Shown: positions 43,575-50,756 of the stretch, piece after piece
Numbering within the stretch: the stretch's first letter is position 1
How the letters are laid out: each line of letters begins with the position of its first letter
Assembly (NCBI GenBank): GCA_041739225.1
Contig: JBGSOG010000100.1
Coordinates: 1 to 50,756, forward strand
Length of the DNA: 50,756 nucleotides
Direction: 5' to 3'
Source of the DNA: BOKV01 sp041739225
GTDB taxonomy: Bacteria > Pseudomonadota > Alphaproteobacteria > Rhizobiales > Rhizobiaceae
Position numbers and translations under genes: made by a program
The notes under the pieces: generated by a model
Seen by the model: the letters and a program-made list of their open reading frames with translations, nothing else
Told to the model about the DNA's origin: nothing
Database searches by the model: none

Positions 43575-44240
43575 ATGTTTCTGCTCAACATGCTCAACAA
43601 CAAACTGAAATTGCCACCACGCGAGAATGCCTTGCCTGGACGGGCGCAGGTGCAGCCGACCGCCAGCCACCATTTTGTCAATGGTTCGCTGCTCAAGGGA
43701 CCGCATCCCGAAGGCATGGAGACGGCGGTTTTCGGTCTTGGCTGCTTTTGGGGTGCCGAGCGCAAGTTCTGGCAACTGCCGGGCGTTCATGTCACTTCGG
43801 TCGGCTATGCCGGCGGATATACGCAAAATCCGACTTACCAGGAAGTCTGCACCGGGCTGACCGGCCACAATGAAGTGGTGATGGTGGTTTTTGACCCGGC
43901 CAAAATCAGCTTTGGCGAACTGCTCAAGACATTCTTTGAATCGCACGACCCGACGCAGGGCATGCGGCAAGGCAATGACGTGGGCACGCAGTACCGCTCC
44001 GGGATCTATGTCACCAGCGAAGCGCAGAAAAATGCGGCTTTGGCGGCCCGCAATGCCTATCGCGATGCGCTGCAAAAGGCCGGACGTGAATCGGGGATCA
44101 CCACCGAAATCATAGACGCGCCCGCATATTTTTATGCCGAGGAATACCACCAGCAATATCTGGCGAAAAATCCTTCAGGATATTGCGGGCTGGGCGGCAC
44201 CGGCGTCGCTTGCCCGATCGGGACCGGCGTCACCGCCTGA
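43575..44240 (+). CDS. msrA: Peptide-methionine (S)-S-oxide reductase MsrA
   Basis: 221 residues. Catalytic GCFWGAE with nucleophile Cys57, GYAGGYTQNPTYQEVC, GHNEVVMVVFDP, the HDPTQGMRQGNDVGTQYRS block, and recycling cysteines near the end (GYCGLGGTGVACP). It reduces S-methionine sulfoxide in proteins using thioredoxin. The ~45-residue N-terminal extension before the domain is normal for the long form of rhizobia. The ribosome site GGAAAGGAAG precedes the ATG. Confidence 0.95.
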   Translation: MFLLNMLNNKLKLPPRENALPGRAQVQPTASHHFVNGSLLKGPHPEGMETAVFGLGCFWGAERKFWQLPGVHVTSVGYAGGYTQNPTYQEVCTGLTGHNEVVMVVFDPAKISFGELLKTFFESHDPTQGMRQGNDVGTQYRSGIYVTSEAQKNAALAARNAYRDALQKAGRESGITTEIIDAPAYFYAEEYHQQYLAKNPSGYCGLGGTGVACPIGTGVTA

Positions 44241-44254
44241 AGCTGGCAACAGCG

Positions 44255-45388
44255 TCAGCCGCCGACGTCAGCTTTCGGACGGCGAACCGGCACCGGGACA
44301 GCCTCCGTTCTGGTGCCGTCCGTGGCTGCTGATGGGTCGGTGTTTTGCGCAACCGGCGCCGGGCTGGCTGCAACCGGACCCTTGGCTTCGATCGGGCGTG
44401 ACTTGGCGGCCAAAACCGGGTCGAACGCCGGCATGTCAAGCGGCGGAGCAGCAAAAGCTGTTTCCCGGATCTTGTACTCGGCTTTTTGCGGCGATTTGGC
44501 CGGTGCGCCCAGAATTTGCGCGCAGGCTGCAGGCAAATCGGAAACCATCATCGGCCTGGGCGGCTTTTCAGGTTTGTCGGGTTTCGCTGCCTTTTTCTTG
44601 GGTGCCAGAGCCACGTCAAACCACCATTGAAGCGACTTGTCGCAACCTTCGCCTTGCACCACTTCCGCCTGTTTCTTGCAGGCGGGAGAGCCATCCTGGC
44701 AGCCAATGCGCAAGTGAAAATGGTAATTATGCCCGTAAAACGGCCTCACCTTGGCAAGCCAGGAACGGTCGCCCTTGACCGTGTCACACAGTTTTTTCTT
44801 GACGCCGGGATGAACCAGAATGCGCTCGACATCGGGAAAATTGGCAGCGTTGCGCAGCAGCGCTTCATGCGCACGCGTCCAGCGTTTGTCATCAACGTAA
44901 TTCGACTTGTCCTTGAGCACGGAGACCGCGCTCAATTCCTCGCGCTGCTGGTAGTTCAGACGCTCTTTGGGCATTGGCATGAACCAAAGGTCGGCATCCA
45001 GCCCGATCTGGTGCGAGGCATGGCCGGTCAGCATCGGCCCGCCACGCGGCTGTGAGATGTCGCCGACCATCAGGCCGTTCCATCCGTCCTGCCTTGCCTT
45101 GATTGACAGTTTTTCGATGGTGGCAATCAGCGCCGGATGGCCCCATCGCCGGTTGCGCGAAAGCCGCATGACCTGCCAGTCCGGGCCATCAACCGGGATT
45201 GCCACTGCGCCCGCCATGCAGCCACGCGAGTAAAAACCAACCGATTGTGGCTTGGCGTCAGCGGGCAGCGCCTGCGATCCAAAGGCCTGTTTGGCCGGCT
45301 GTTCGGCAAGCACCTTTTGCGGTGCGGCGAAGGAAAGAGCCAGCGAAACAACAAGCATGCGTCGCAAAGTTTTCTGCATCCGGATCAT
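44255..45388 (-). CDS. mepA: Penicillin-insensitive murein endopeptidase MepA
   Basis: 377 residues from ATG 45388; a TTG nine codons earlier is less likely. A signal peptide (LRRMLVVSLALSFAAPQKVLA) targets the periplasm. LAS-type zinc peptidase motifs: GHASHQIGLDADLW (zinc His and Asp), GVKKKLC, and HNYHFHLRIGC (zinc His). It cleaves D-Ala-meso-DAP crosslinks in peptidoglycan. After the domain (~residue 265) there is a Lys/Pro-rich stretch, then ~100 residues of low-complexity Ala/Pro tail, longer than in enterobacterial MepA. Its role is unknown. Confidence 0.92.
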   Translation of the reverse strand: MIRMQKTLRRMLVVSLALSFAAPQKVLAEQPAKQAFGSQALPADAKPQSVGFYSRGCMAGAVAIPVDGPDWQVMRLSRNRRWGHPALIATIEKLSIKARQDGWNGLMVGDISQPRGGPMLTGHASHQIGLDADLWFMPMPKERLNYQQREELSAVSVLKDKSNYVDDKRWTRAHEALLRNAANFPDVERILVHPGVKKKLCDTVKGDRSWLAKVRPFYGHNYHFHLRIGCQDGSPACKKQAEVVQGEGCDKSLQWWFDVALAPKKKAAKPDKPEKPPRPMMVSDLPAACAQILGAPAKSPQKAEYKIRETAFAAPPLDMPAFDPVLAAKSRPIEAKGPVAASPAPVAQNTDPSAATDGTRTEAVPVPVRRPKADVGG

Positions 45389-45530
45389 GTTTTTCCAGCC
45401 ATGAATGTCTGTCAAAGCACCAACATACTAGCGCCTGCTTTGGAAAGCGTTAACCCTGTTTGAAGCGGGCGCGCAGCATGTCCATATATGGGGCTCTGTT
45501 GAACGAAACGAGGCGAGGCGGGAATCATTC

Positions 45531-46643
45531 ATGCAGGTCAACAATTTTGCCCAGACGCGACACCGGTTCCTGAACTGGTTGCACACTGTTTTGCTGGTGG
45601 GCGGCTCGCTGGCCTTGTTCATTGCTTGTGCCTGGCTGTTTTTGGGCCCGGGAGGAATATTTCAGGCGGCGATCTTTGCCGCAGTGAGCCTGTTCATGGC
45701 CAGCCGGGTTTCGCCTGCGCTGGTGCTGCGCATGTACAAGGCACATCCGGTGGATCGTGATCAGTTTCCCGCAGGGCACGCAATCCTTGATGCGCTGAGC
45801 GAACGGGCAGGACTTCCCGCCCGACCGAAATTGTATGTGTTGCCGTCCAACATGATGAACGCCTTTGCGGTGGGGAAAACCGGCGATTCGGCGGTCTGTT
45901 TTACCGACAAGCTGATCCGTTCGTTGACACAACGCGAACTCGCCGGAGTGATGGCGCACGAGGTGAGCCACATCGTCAATGGCGACATCAAGGTGATGGC
46001 AATTGCCGACATGGTAAGCCGCTTTACATCGTTGCTTTCCACCTTTGGCATTGTCAGCCTTTTGCTCAACTTGCCGGCGATGATGTCCGGGGAAGCCGGA
46101 TTTGCACCTTGGCCTGCGGTACTGCTGTTGCTTGCCGCTCCCACTCTTGGCGGATTGCTGCAACTTGCCCTGTCCAGAACGCGCGAATTTGATGCCGATC
46201 TTGGCGCTGTCATGCTGACTGGAGATCCCGACGGTTTGGCAGACGCCTTGCGCAAACTTGAAGCGGCACAGGGACAGCACTGGGAGGGCATGGTCTTGCC
46301 CGGCAGTCGCAACCCGCAGCCTTCATTGTTGCGAACCCATCCGCTCACTGCAGACCGGATCGGGCGGTTGATGGCGATGAAAGAACCGGGGCAAGAAACT
46401 GGCCAAGTACCAGCGTCTGCGGGGCCGACGGTGCGCAGAGCGCCTTCTGTGGTCCCCAGGATCAAACCAATCTTTGGGCGCGATCCTTCCCTTGCGCTGC
46501 CCGATCACTCGTCTTTGTTGGGATTTGCCGAAATTTCGCAGTTGAACCAGCACAACGGGGATATTCCGGCATGTGAAGGATCGCTCTGCCCACCGGAAGG
46601 CAAGCCGCGTATCCGGCTTTTGCATGGCGGTGTCTATTGGTAA
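45531..46643 (+). CDS. M48-family membrane zinc protease, HtpX-like
   Basis: 370 residues. Two N-terminal helices (~17-56), the zinc motif HEVSH (~residue 143) and the third ligand in SRTREFDADLGAV, with two more helices between (LLSTFGIVSLLLNLPAMM, WPAVLLLLAAPTLGGLL). The layout is that of HtpX-type membrane quality-control proteases. The C-terminal ~80 residues (Pro/Arg-rich, ending IRLLHGGVYW) are an extension not seen in E. coli HtpX. It is transcribed divergently from mepA. Confidence 0.88.
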   Translation: MQVNNFAQTRHRFLNWLHTVLLVGGSLALFIACAWLFLGPGGIFQAAIFAAVSLFMASRVSPALVLRMYKAHPVDRDQFPAGHAILDALSERAGLPARPKLYVLPSNMMNAFAVGKTGDSAVCFTDKLIRSLTQRELAGVMAHEVSHIVNGDIKVMAIADMVSRFTSLLSTFGIVSLLLNLPAMMSGEAGFAPWPAVLLLLAAPTLGGLLQLALSRTREFDADLGAVMLTGDPDGLADALRKLEAAQGQHWEGMVLPGSRNPQPSLLRTHPLTADRIGRLMAMKEPGQETGQVPASAGPTVRRAPSVVPRIKPIFGRDPSLALPDHSSLLGFAEISQLNQHNGDIPACEGSLCPPEGKPRIRLLHGGVYW

Positions 46644-46715
46644 GAGCAGCCCTGTAATGACGTTGCCGAATCTTCTAGGGTGATTTCAGGCAGCGGCGTT
46701 TTTCAAGGGATGGTC

Positions 46716-47933
46716 ATGCAGAAATTCAACACTGCCGTCGAAGCGGCACTCACCCTGCGGCCGGACCAGCCGGTTTATTGCTTCAGGCCACAAGTGCTCG
46801 CCGAGGATGCGCGCCAATTCATGGGGATGTTTCCCGGCAAAACCGCCTATGCGGTCAAGACCAATGGTGAGGACATCGTCGTCAAGGCCATGGTCGAAGC
46901 GGGTGTGAAGGCATTTGACGTGGCTTCACCGGCCGAAATTGAGACGGTGCGCAAATTCTCCAAGGATGCGGAGCTTTTGTACATGCACCCGGTGAAGGCC
47001 CAGTCCGATATCCGCTTTGCGCTCGAAACCCACAATATCCGCACCCTTGTCATCGACCATGAAGACGAGATCACCAAGGTGCACAAGATCGTGCAGGGTC
47101 TGGACATCAACCCGGCCACCATCACGGTTTTTGTTCGCATCCAGACCAAGGGCAGTGCGGCTTACGAACTCTCCAAAAAGTTCGGCGCGTCACCATCACA
47201 AGCCATCGAGTTGCTGCAACGGCTGCATCGCAATGGCTACCGGCTGGGTCTGTGCTTCCATGTCGGCAGCCAGATCGAGGATCCCGACACCTATGAACGG
47301 GCGCTGGCTTCCGCCGACTGGGTGCGAAACCGTGCTGGCGTACCCATTGCAGCGTTGGATGTCGGTGGCGGTTTTCCGGCTGAGTACGGTCATGACCCCA
47401 AGCGCAAGAAGGTTGAAATGCCCTCGCTGGGGCAATTGATGGGGCGTCTGCGCGGCGACATTGTGGAATGGGGCTTTGCCGACACCGAACTCGTCGCCGA
47501 ACCGGGCCGCGTTATCGTTGCACGCGCTTTCTCGCTGATCGTGCGGGTTTTGCTCAGGAAAGGTCGGCGGCTTTACATCAATGACGGCATCTGGGCATCA
47601 CTGTCTGATTCGTGGACCGGCAAGATCACCTTGCCGGCACGGTTCATTCCCGATCCGGCGATTCGCAGCCGCAATGGCGATCCCAAGACCATCGTACCGT
47701 TCAAGGTCTGCGGGGCAACCTGCGATTCAGTCGACATCCTGTCGCGCCCGTTCTGGCTGCCGGAAACGGTCGACACTGGCGACTGGATCGAAATCGGTCA
47801 TATCGGCGCCTATTCGCTGTCATTGCGAACAAGGTTCAACGGGTTGTATCCCGATACCTTTGTGGAAGTCGCAACGCCGTTTGGCGAGGAAGGCGCGCCG
47901 GAAGGTTTCGCCAGCCTCGAGACGATGGGTTGA
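46716..47933 (+). CDS. Type III PLP-dependent decarboxylase (ornithine/lysine/diaminopimelate family)
   Basis: 405 residues from ATG 46716, placed six bases after AAGGG; an ATG two codons earlier overlaps the ribosome site. Alanine-racemase-fold barrel: KTAYAVKTN holds the PLP lysine, then FDVASPAEIE, LCFHVGSQIED, ALDVGGGFPAEY and AEPGRVIV (phosphate-binding). The C-terminal sheet has the dimer-contributed CGATCDSVD. It makes a polyamine or lysine by alpha-decarboxylation. Ornithine or lysine is more likely than diaminopimelate, because the diaminopimelate-specific blocks are not evident, but this is not certain. Confidence 0.85.
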   Translation: MQKFNTAVEAALTLRPDQPVYCFRPQVLAEDARQFMGMFPGKTAYAVKTNGEDIVVKAMVEAGVKAFDVASPAEIETVRKFSKDAELLYMHPVKAQSDIRFALETHNIRTLVIDHEDEITKVHKIVQGLDINPATITVFVRIQTKGSAAYELSKKFGASPSQAIELLQRLHRNGYRLGLCFHVGSQIEDPDTYERALASADWVRNRAGVPIAALDVGGGFPAEYGHDPKRKKVEMPSLGQLMGRLRGDIVEWGFADTELVAEPGRVIVARAFSLIVRVLLRKGRRLYINDGIWASLSDSWTGKITLPARFIPDPAIRSRNGDPKTIVPFKVCGATCDSVDILSRPFWLPETVDTGDWIEIGHIGAYSLSLRTRFNGLYPDTFVEVATPFGEEGAPEGFASLETMG

Positions 47934-47936
47934 AAA

Positions 47937-48560
47937 TCAGTGGTTTTCCACGATCATGTCGGCCATCAGCGAATGGCTGGCTACAAGTCGGGCGTTGGGA
48001 ATGTCATTAGCCAGCGCCTTCTGGCGAGCATCCTCGAGCGTGAGGCCATACGCAGTCCAGCGGTCTATCAGGCGTTCAAAAAGCACTTCTTCGGGGACTT
48101 CCAGAAATATCGTGAAGTCAAAAAGCTTCTCGCAGTGTTTCCACGGCTCGGCATTGAGCAACAGGTAGTTGCCTTCGACCAGAATGATCGTGGTGTCTTT
48201 GCTGACGATTTCTGCGCAAGCCCGTGCAAGATCAGCACTGCGGTCAAACACAGGGATGGCCACGTCACGTTCCGCCTTGCGCAACCGGGCAAGCATTTCG
48301 CCGAAGCCATGTGCGTCAAAGGTTTCAGGAGCGCCTTTGCGGGCGCGCAAGCCGAGCCTGTCGAGAACACAATTGTCGAAGTGATACCCGTCCATTGGCA
48401 CCACCGCCGCACTGCTTGCCGTTTTGCGGTTCAATTGCGTGCAAGTGAGCTCTGCCAGCGTTGATTTTCCCGAAGCGGGTGCACCAACCACGGCAACCAT
48501 GAGCCGCTTTTTGCCGGATGCCCGCTTGAGTATCTCATTGCAAAGGGCTTCTACTTCCAT
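47937..48560 (-). CDS. frcK: Fructose-uptake-associated kinase-like P-loop protein FrcK
   Basis: 207 residues. P-loop GAPASGKSTL (~26-35), MDGYHFDN, FDRSADLARACAEIV and IILVEGNYLLL place it in the panK/uridine-kinase-like YggC family. In rhizobia it closes the frcBCAK operon and is called FrcK, with an unproven role in handling imported sugar. It is the last gene of the leftward operon, 16 bases after frcA. Confidence 0.87.
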   Translation of the reverse strand: MEVEALCNEILKRASGKKRLMVAVVGAPASGKSTLAELTCTQLNRKTASSAAVVPMDGYHFDNCVLDRLGLRARKGAPETFDAHGFGEMLARLRKAERDVAIPVFDRSADLARACAEIVSKDTTIILVEGNYLLLNAEPWKHCEKLFDFTIFLEVPEEVLFERLIDRWTAYGLTLEDARQKALANDIPNARLVASHSLMADMIVENH

Positions 48561-48576
48561 CCGGCATTCCTGAATT

Positions 48577-49506
48577 TCAGGTGGACATGGCTTGTGAGGG
48601 AGGCGTTTTGGCCCCGGTCATGAATGCCACTGCATCCGACATCGAATATTCCTTGGGATCAATCACACACAGGCGTTTGCCAAGCCGGTGGATGTGTATG
48701 CGATCTGCGATCTCGAACACATGCGGCATGTTGTGGCTGATCAGCACGATCGGCAGGCCGCGACGTTTCACGTCCAAAATGAGCTCAAGAACGCGGCGCG
48801 ATTCCTTGACGCCAAGTGCAGCTGTTGGCTCGTCCATGATCACCACCTTCGACCCGAAGGCAGCGGCGCGGGCAACAGCAACACCCTGACGCTGGCCACC
48901 GGAAAGAGTTTCCACCGGCTGGCTGATGTTCTGGATGGTCATCAAGCCCAGTTCGGTAAGTTTGTCTCGGGCAATTTTTTCCATGGCCGATCGGTCGAGC
49001 ATGCGAAATATCGAACCCATCACGCCCGGTTTGCGGATTTCCCGGCCCATGAACATGTTGTCGGCAATCGACAAGGCGGGTGAAAGCGCCAGGTTCTGGT
49101 AGACGGTTTCAATTCCGGCATCGCGCGCCGCCTGCGGCGTGGCAAAGTGCACAGGCTTTCCGTCGAGCTTTATTTCGCCCTCGTCTGGCACAACTGCGCC
49201 GGAGATCGCCTTGATCATCGAGGATTTGCCCGCGCCGTTGTCGCCAATGACCGCAAGGATTTCATTGGGATAAAGGTCGAAATCGGCATGGTCGAGCGCG
49301 GTCACACGACCATAGCGCTTGACCAGATTGCGGGTGGTCAAAATTGGCTCGACTACCGGCGCAACGGCTGCCGAATGCGCAACTGGTTGAGCGGGAACCT
49401 TCTTTGGCGCGGCGGACTTCGTCGCCGCTGCCTTGGCAGTCGTTTTGGCGGCTTGTGACTTGGCCGGCTTTGCCTTGGGCACGGATTTGCTGACTGTTTT
49501 TGCCAT
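48577..49506 (-). CDS. frcA: Fructose ABC transporter ATP-binding protein FrcA
   Basis: 309 residues. A single ABC domain (~55-300): Walker A GDNGAGKSS, Q-loop VYQNLALSP, signature LSGGQRQGVAVARA, Walker B VVIMDEPTAALG, and His LISHNMPHV. The first ~50 residues are a Lys/Ala/Pro-rich, histone-tail-like extension (SKSVPKAKPAKSQAAKTTAK) in front of the normal start of the domain. It powers sugar uptake with FrcC and FrcB, and lies three bases after frcC. Confidence 0.9.
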   Translation of the reverse strand: MAKTVSKSVPKAKPAKSQAAKTTAKAAATKSAAPKKVPAQPVAHSAAVAPVVEPILTTRNLVKRYGRVTALDHADFDLYPNEILAVIGDNGAGKSSMIKAISGAVVPDEGEIKLDGKPVHFATPQAARDAGIETVYQNLALSPALSIADNMFMGREIRKPGVMGSIFRMLDRSAMEKIARDKLTELGLMTIQNISQPVETLSGGQRQGVAVARAAAFGSKVVIMDEPTAALGVKESRRVLELILDVKRRGLPIVLISHNMPHVFEIADRIHIHRLGKRLCVIDPKEYSMSDAVAFMTGAKTPPSQAMST

Positions 49507-49509
49507 GGT

Positions 49510-50595
49510 TTAAGCCGATGCCTTTCTGATCCACTGGTCCAGCGCAACAGCGGCAATGATGAGGATGCCGACCGTGAAATCCTGCCACAAAACATCGACC
49601 CGCGAAAGCGACAGACCGTTTCGGAACACGCCGACGATCAATGCTCCGAGCACCGACCCCACGATGGAACCCCGGCCGCCAAACAGTGACGTACCACCGA
49701 TCACGACCGCCGTAATTGAATCAAGGTTTGCGGTTTCACCGGCCAGCGGTGTCACGGTGCCGCCAACGCGCCCAATCAGCACGAGACCGCCAAAGGCACA
49801 AATGGCTCCCGCGATCATGTAGACCGAGCGCAAAATCCTGTCGGTCTGGATGCCGGCAAGCAGAGCCGATTCCGGGTCGTCGCCAACTGCGTAAACATGG
49901 CGGCCCCAGGCGGTACGGTTGAGCCAATACCACATGACCATCGCCAGGAGGATGAAGGAGATACCGCCATAGGTGATGTTGGCGCCCAGAATGTTGACCT
50001 TGTTGCCGAAGAAAATCAGCAAGGGAGCAATTGCTTCGGTTTCAGTCGCACGGATCGATTCCGATTCGGAGTACCAAATCTTCAGCGCCGAAAAGATGTA
50101 CAGCGTGCCAAGGGTGACGATGAACGGTGGCAGGCGAAGCCGGGTGATGAAGACCCCGTTGAGATAACCCATCGCTGCACCTGCAGCGACGCCCGCCGAC
50201 ACGGCCAGCGGAACAGGAATACCGGACTGGACGGCAAGTTTGCCCATGATGATGGAAGCAAGCACCATGATTGCGCCAACTGACAGGTCGATGCCGGCGG
50301 TGAGAATGATGATGGTCTGGGCTATGGCGATGATGCCGATAACCGTGACCTGCTGGAGCACCAGCGAAAGATTGGTGACCGAATAAAACCGCTCGCCGGC
50401 GGTGAAGCCGAACAGGATGATGCTGACCACCAGCACCGCGACGGGAACAGCTGTCGGGTTGGTGTGCAGGAACGCCCGCAGGCGGAACAGCAGGCTGTCA
50501 TGGCTGGTGTCGAAACTGGCGACACTGGCGTCTGCCTTGTTCAACTGTGCTTCGAAATCGGAAATCACCTTTACAGGCTGCCCGGTGTCACTCAT
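49510..50595 (-). CDS. frcC: Fructose ABC transporter permease FrcC
   Basis: 361 residues. A soluble ~40-residue N-terminus (SDTGQPVKVISDFEAQLNKA) is followed by eight to ten membrane helices of the RbsC/XylH type: IIAIAQTIIILTAGIDLSVGAIM, GIPVPLAVSAGVAAGAAMGY, RLRLPPFIVTLGTL, NLDSITAVVIGGTSLFGGRG and GILIIAAVALDQWI. The DLSVG and GGTSLFGG blocks are family hallmarks. It forms the channel for fructose-type sugars with FrcA. Confidence 0.92.
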   Translation of the reverse strand: MSDTGQPVKVISDFEAQLNKADASVASFDTSHDSLLFRLRAFLHTNPTAVPVAVLVVSIILFGFTAGERFYSVTNLSLVLQQVTVIGIIAIAQTIIILTAGIDLSVGAIMVLASIIMGKLAVQSGIPVPLAVSAGVAAGAAMGYLNGVFITRLRLPPFIVTLGTLYIFSALKIWYSESESIRATETEAIAPLLIFFGNKVNILGANITYGGISFILLAMVMWYWLNRTAWGRHVYAVGDDPESALLAGIQTDRILRSVYMIAGAICAFGGLVLIGRVGGTVTPLAGETANLDSITAVVIGGTSLFGGRGSIVGSVLGALIVGVFRNGLSLSRVDVLWQDFTVGILIIAAVALDQWIRKASA

Positions 50596-50645
50596 GGCCT
50601 TTTCCCCTCACGACAGCGCAGTCTCCTCCCGCGCCTTACGATGAA

Positions 50646-50669
50646 GGGCGACCTTAACAGTCGCCCTTC
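50646..50669. terminator. Inverted repeat between frcB and frcC
   Basis: GGGCGAC (50647-50653) and GTCGCCC (50661-50667) pair around TTAACA. Such a hairpin after a binding-protein gene typically limits read-through into the membrane genes and stabilises the frcB message. Confidence 0.55.
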
Positions 50670-50702
50670 AAGCATTTCAACTCTCAAATTCTTGCGAGGG
50701 CA

Positions 50703-50756
50703 TCAGCCCCAGCAGATCTTGAGGCCTTCTTCGGAAGTGATCGATGGCAGGCCTTC
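50703..50756 (-). CDS. frcB: Sugar-binding protein FrcB, last 17 codons (partial)
   Basis: Only the C-terminus is inside the window: EGLPSITSEEGLKICWG then TGA (complement 50703-50705). Position directly upstream of frcC and the end sequence fit the periplasmic fructose-binding protein FrcB. The 107-base gap to frcC holds no gene. Its left part reads as a Lys/Gly-poor, hairpin-prone spacer (GGCGACCTTAAC/GTCGCCC around 50646-50663), usual between a binding protein and its permease. Confidence 0.75.
   Translation of the reverse strand, partial: EGLPSITSEEGLKICWG

Overview
The window joins DNA from two unrelated bacteria. Bases 1 to about 9785 are high-GC DNA that looks actinobacterial (possibly Coriobacteriia-like, low certainty). 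It holds Rhs-repeat genes, an indolepyruvate:ferredoxin oxidoreductase operon and tandem branched-chain-amino-acid-type binding lipoproteins. From about 9788 to the end the genes are those of a rhizobium-type alphaproteobacterium (Hyphomicrobiales): pheST, a ureDAB-DUF1272-C-RidA-EFG urease cluster, msrPQ, modABC and an frcBCAK fructose-uptake operon. The switch falls inside one open reading frame, where a truncated LivJ-type binding protein runs in frame into a PheS lacking its N-terminus. An assembly chimera is by far the simplest explanation.

Left part: (1) 1-4363, two Rhs modules in tandem. Each has a near-identical core, a related variable tip and a downstream 80-81 residue protein with two membrane helices. 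The second tip is cut by an in-frame TAG. (2) 4364-4711, a regulatory gap with a perfect TGTACACAAT/ATTGTGTACA dyad. (3) 4712-9787, iorA-iorB-ACT protein-two LivJ-type lipoproteins, consistent with amino-acid uptake and oxidative fermentation of aryl 2-oxo acids.

Right part: (4) 9788-13557, pheS fragment, DUF4160/DUF2442 pair, pheT. (5) 13648-19046, an oxidoreductase, arfB, msrPQ, an adenylate cyclase with a zinc ribbon, and a lipase-like lipoprotein. (6) 19144-26951, the urease cluster. It is interrupted after ureC by an AT-rich island (orphan gene, 24-residue membrane peptide, hairpins) and a DUF29 gene, with extra copies of the ureC 3' end marking the joins. (7) 28460-31009, modABC. (8) 31189-37888, a CPBP protease, then a LacI regulator with its own operator, a complete importer and a phosphodiesterase, probably for a phosphorylated organic solute. 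(9) 37909-42415, two leftward operons, each with an FNR/FixK-like box upstream: cupin/membrane protein/eight-heme cytochrome c, and TPC-motif P-type ATPase/VIT1-type transporter. (10) 42779-43016, tRNA-Ser(GGA) and a partial tRNA-like duplication. (11) 43211-47933, a small membrane protein, msrA, mepA, an M48 protease and a PLP decarboxylase. (12) 47937-50756, frcK, frcA, frcC and the last codons of frcB.

The most unusual items are the repeated remodelling of the ureC 3' end with an unrecognised AT-rich cargo, the duplicated Rhs tip/small-membrane-protein module, the paired oxygen-responsive metal and cytochrome operons, and the tRNA-Ser partial duplication. The phylum-crossing join should be settled before any context spanning 9.8 kb is used.
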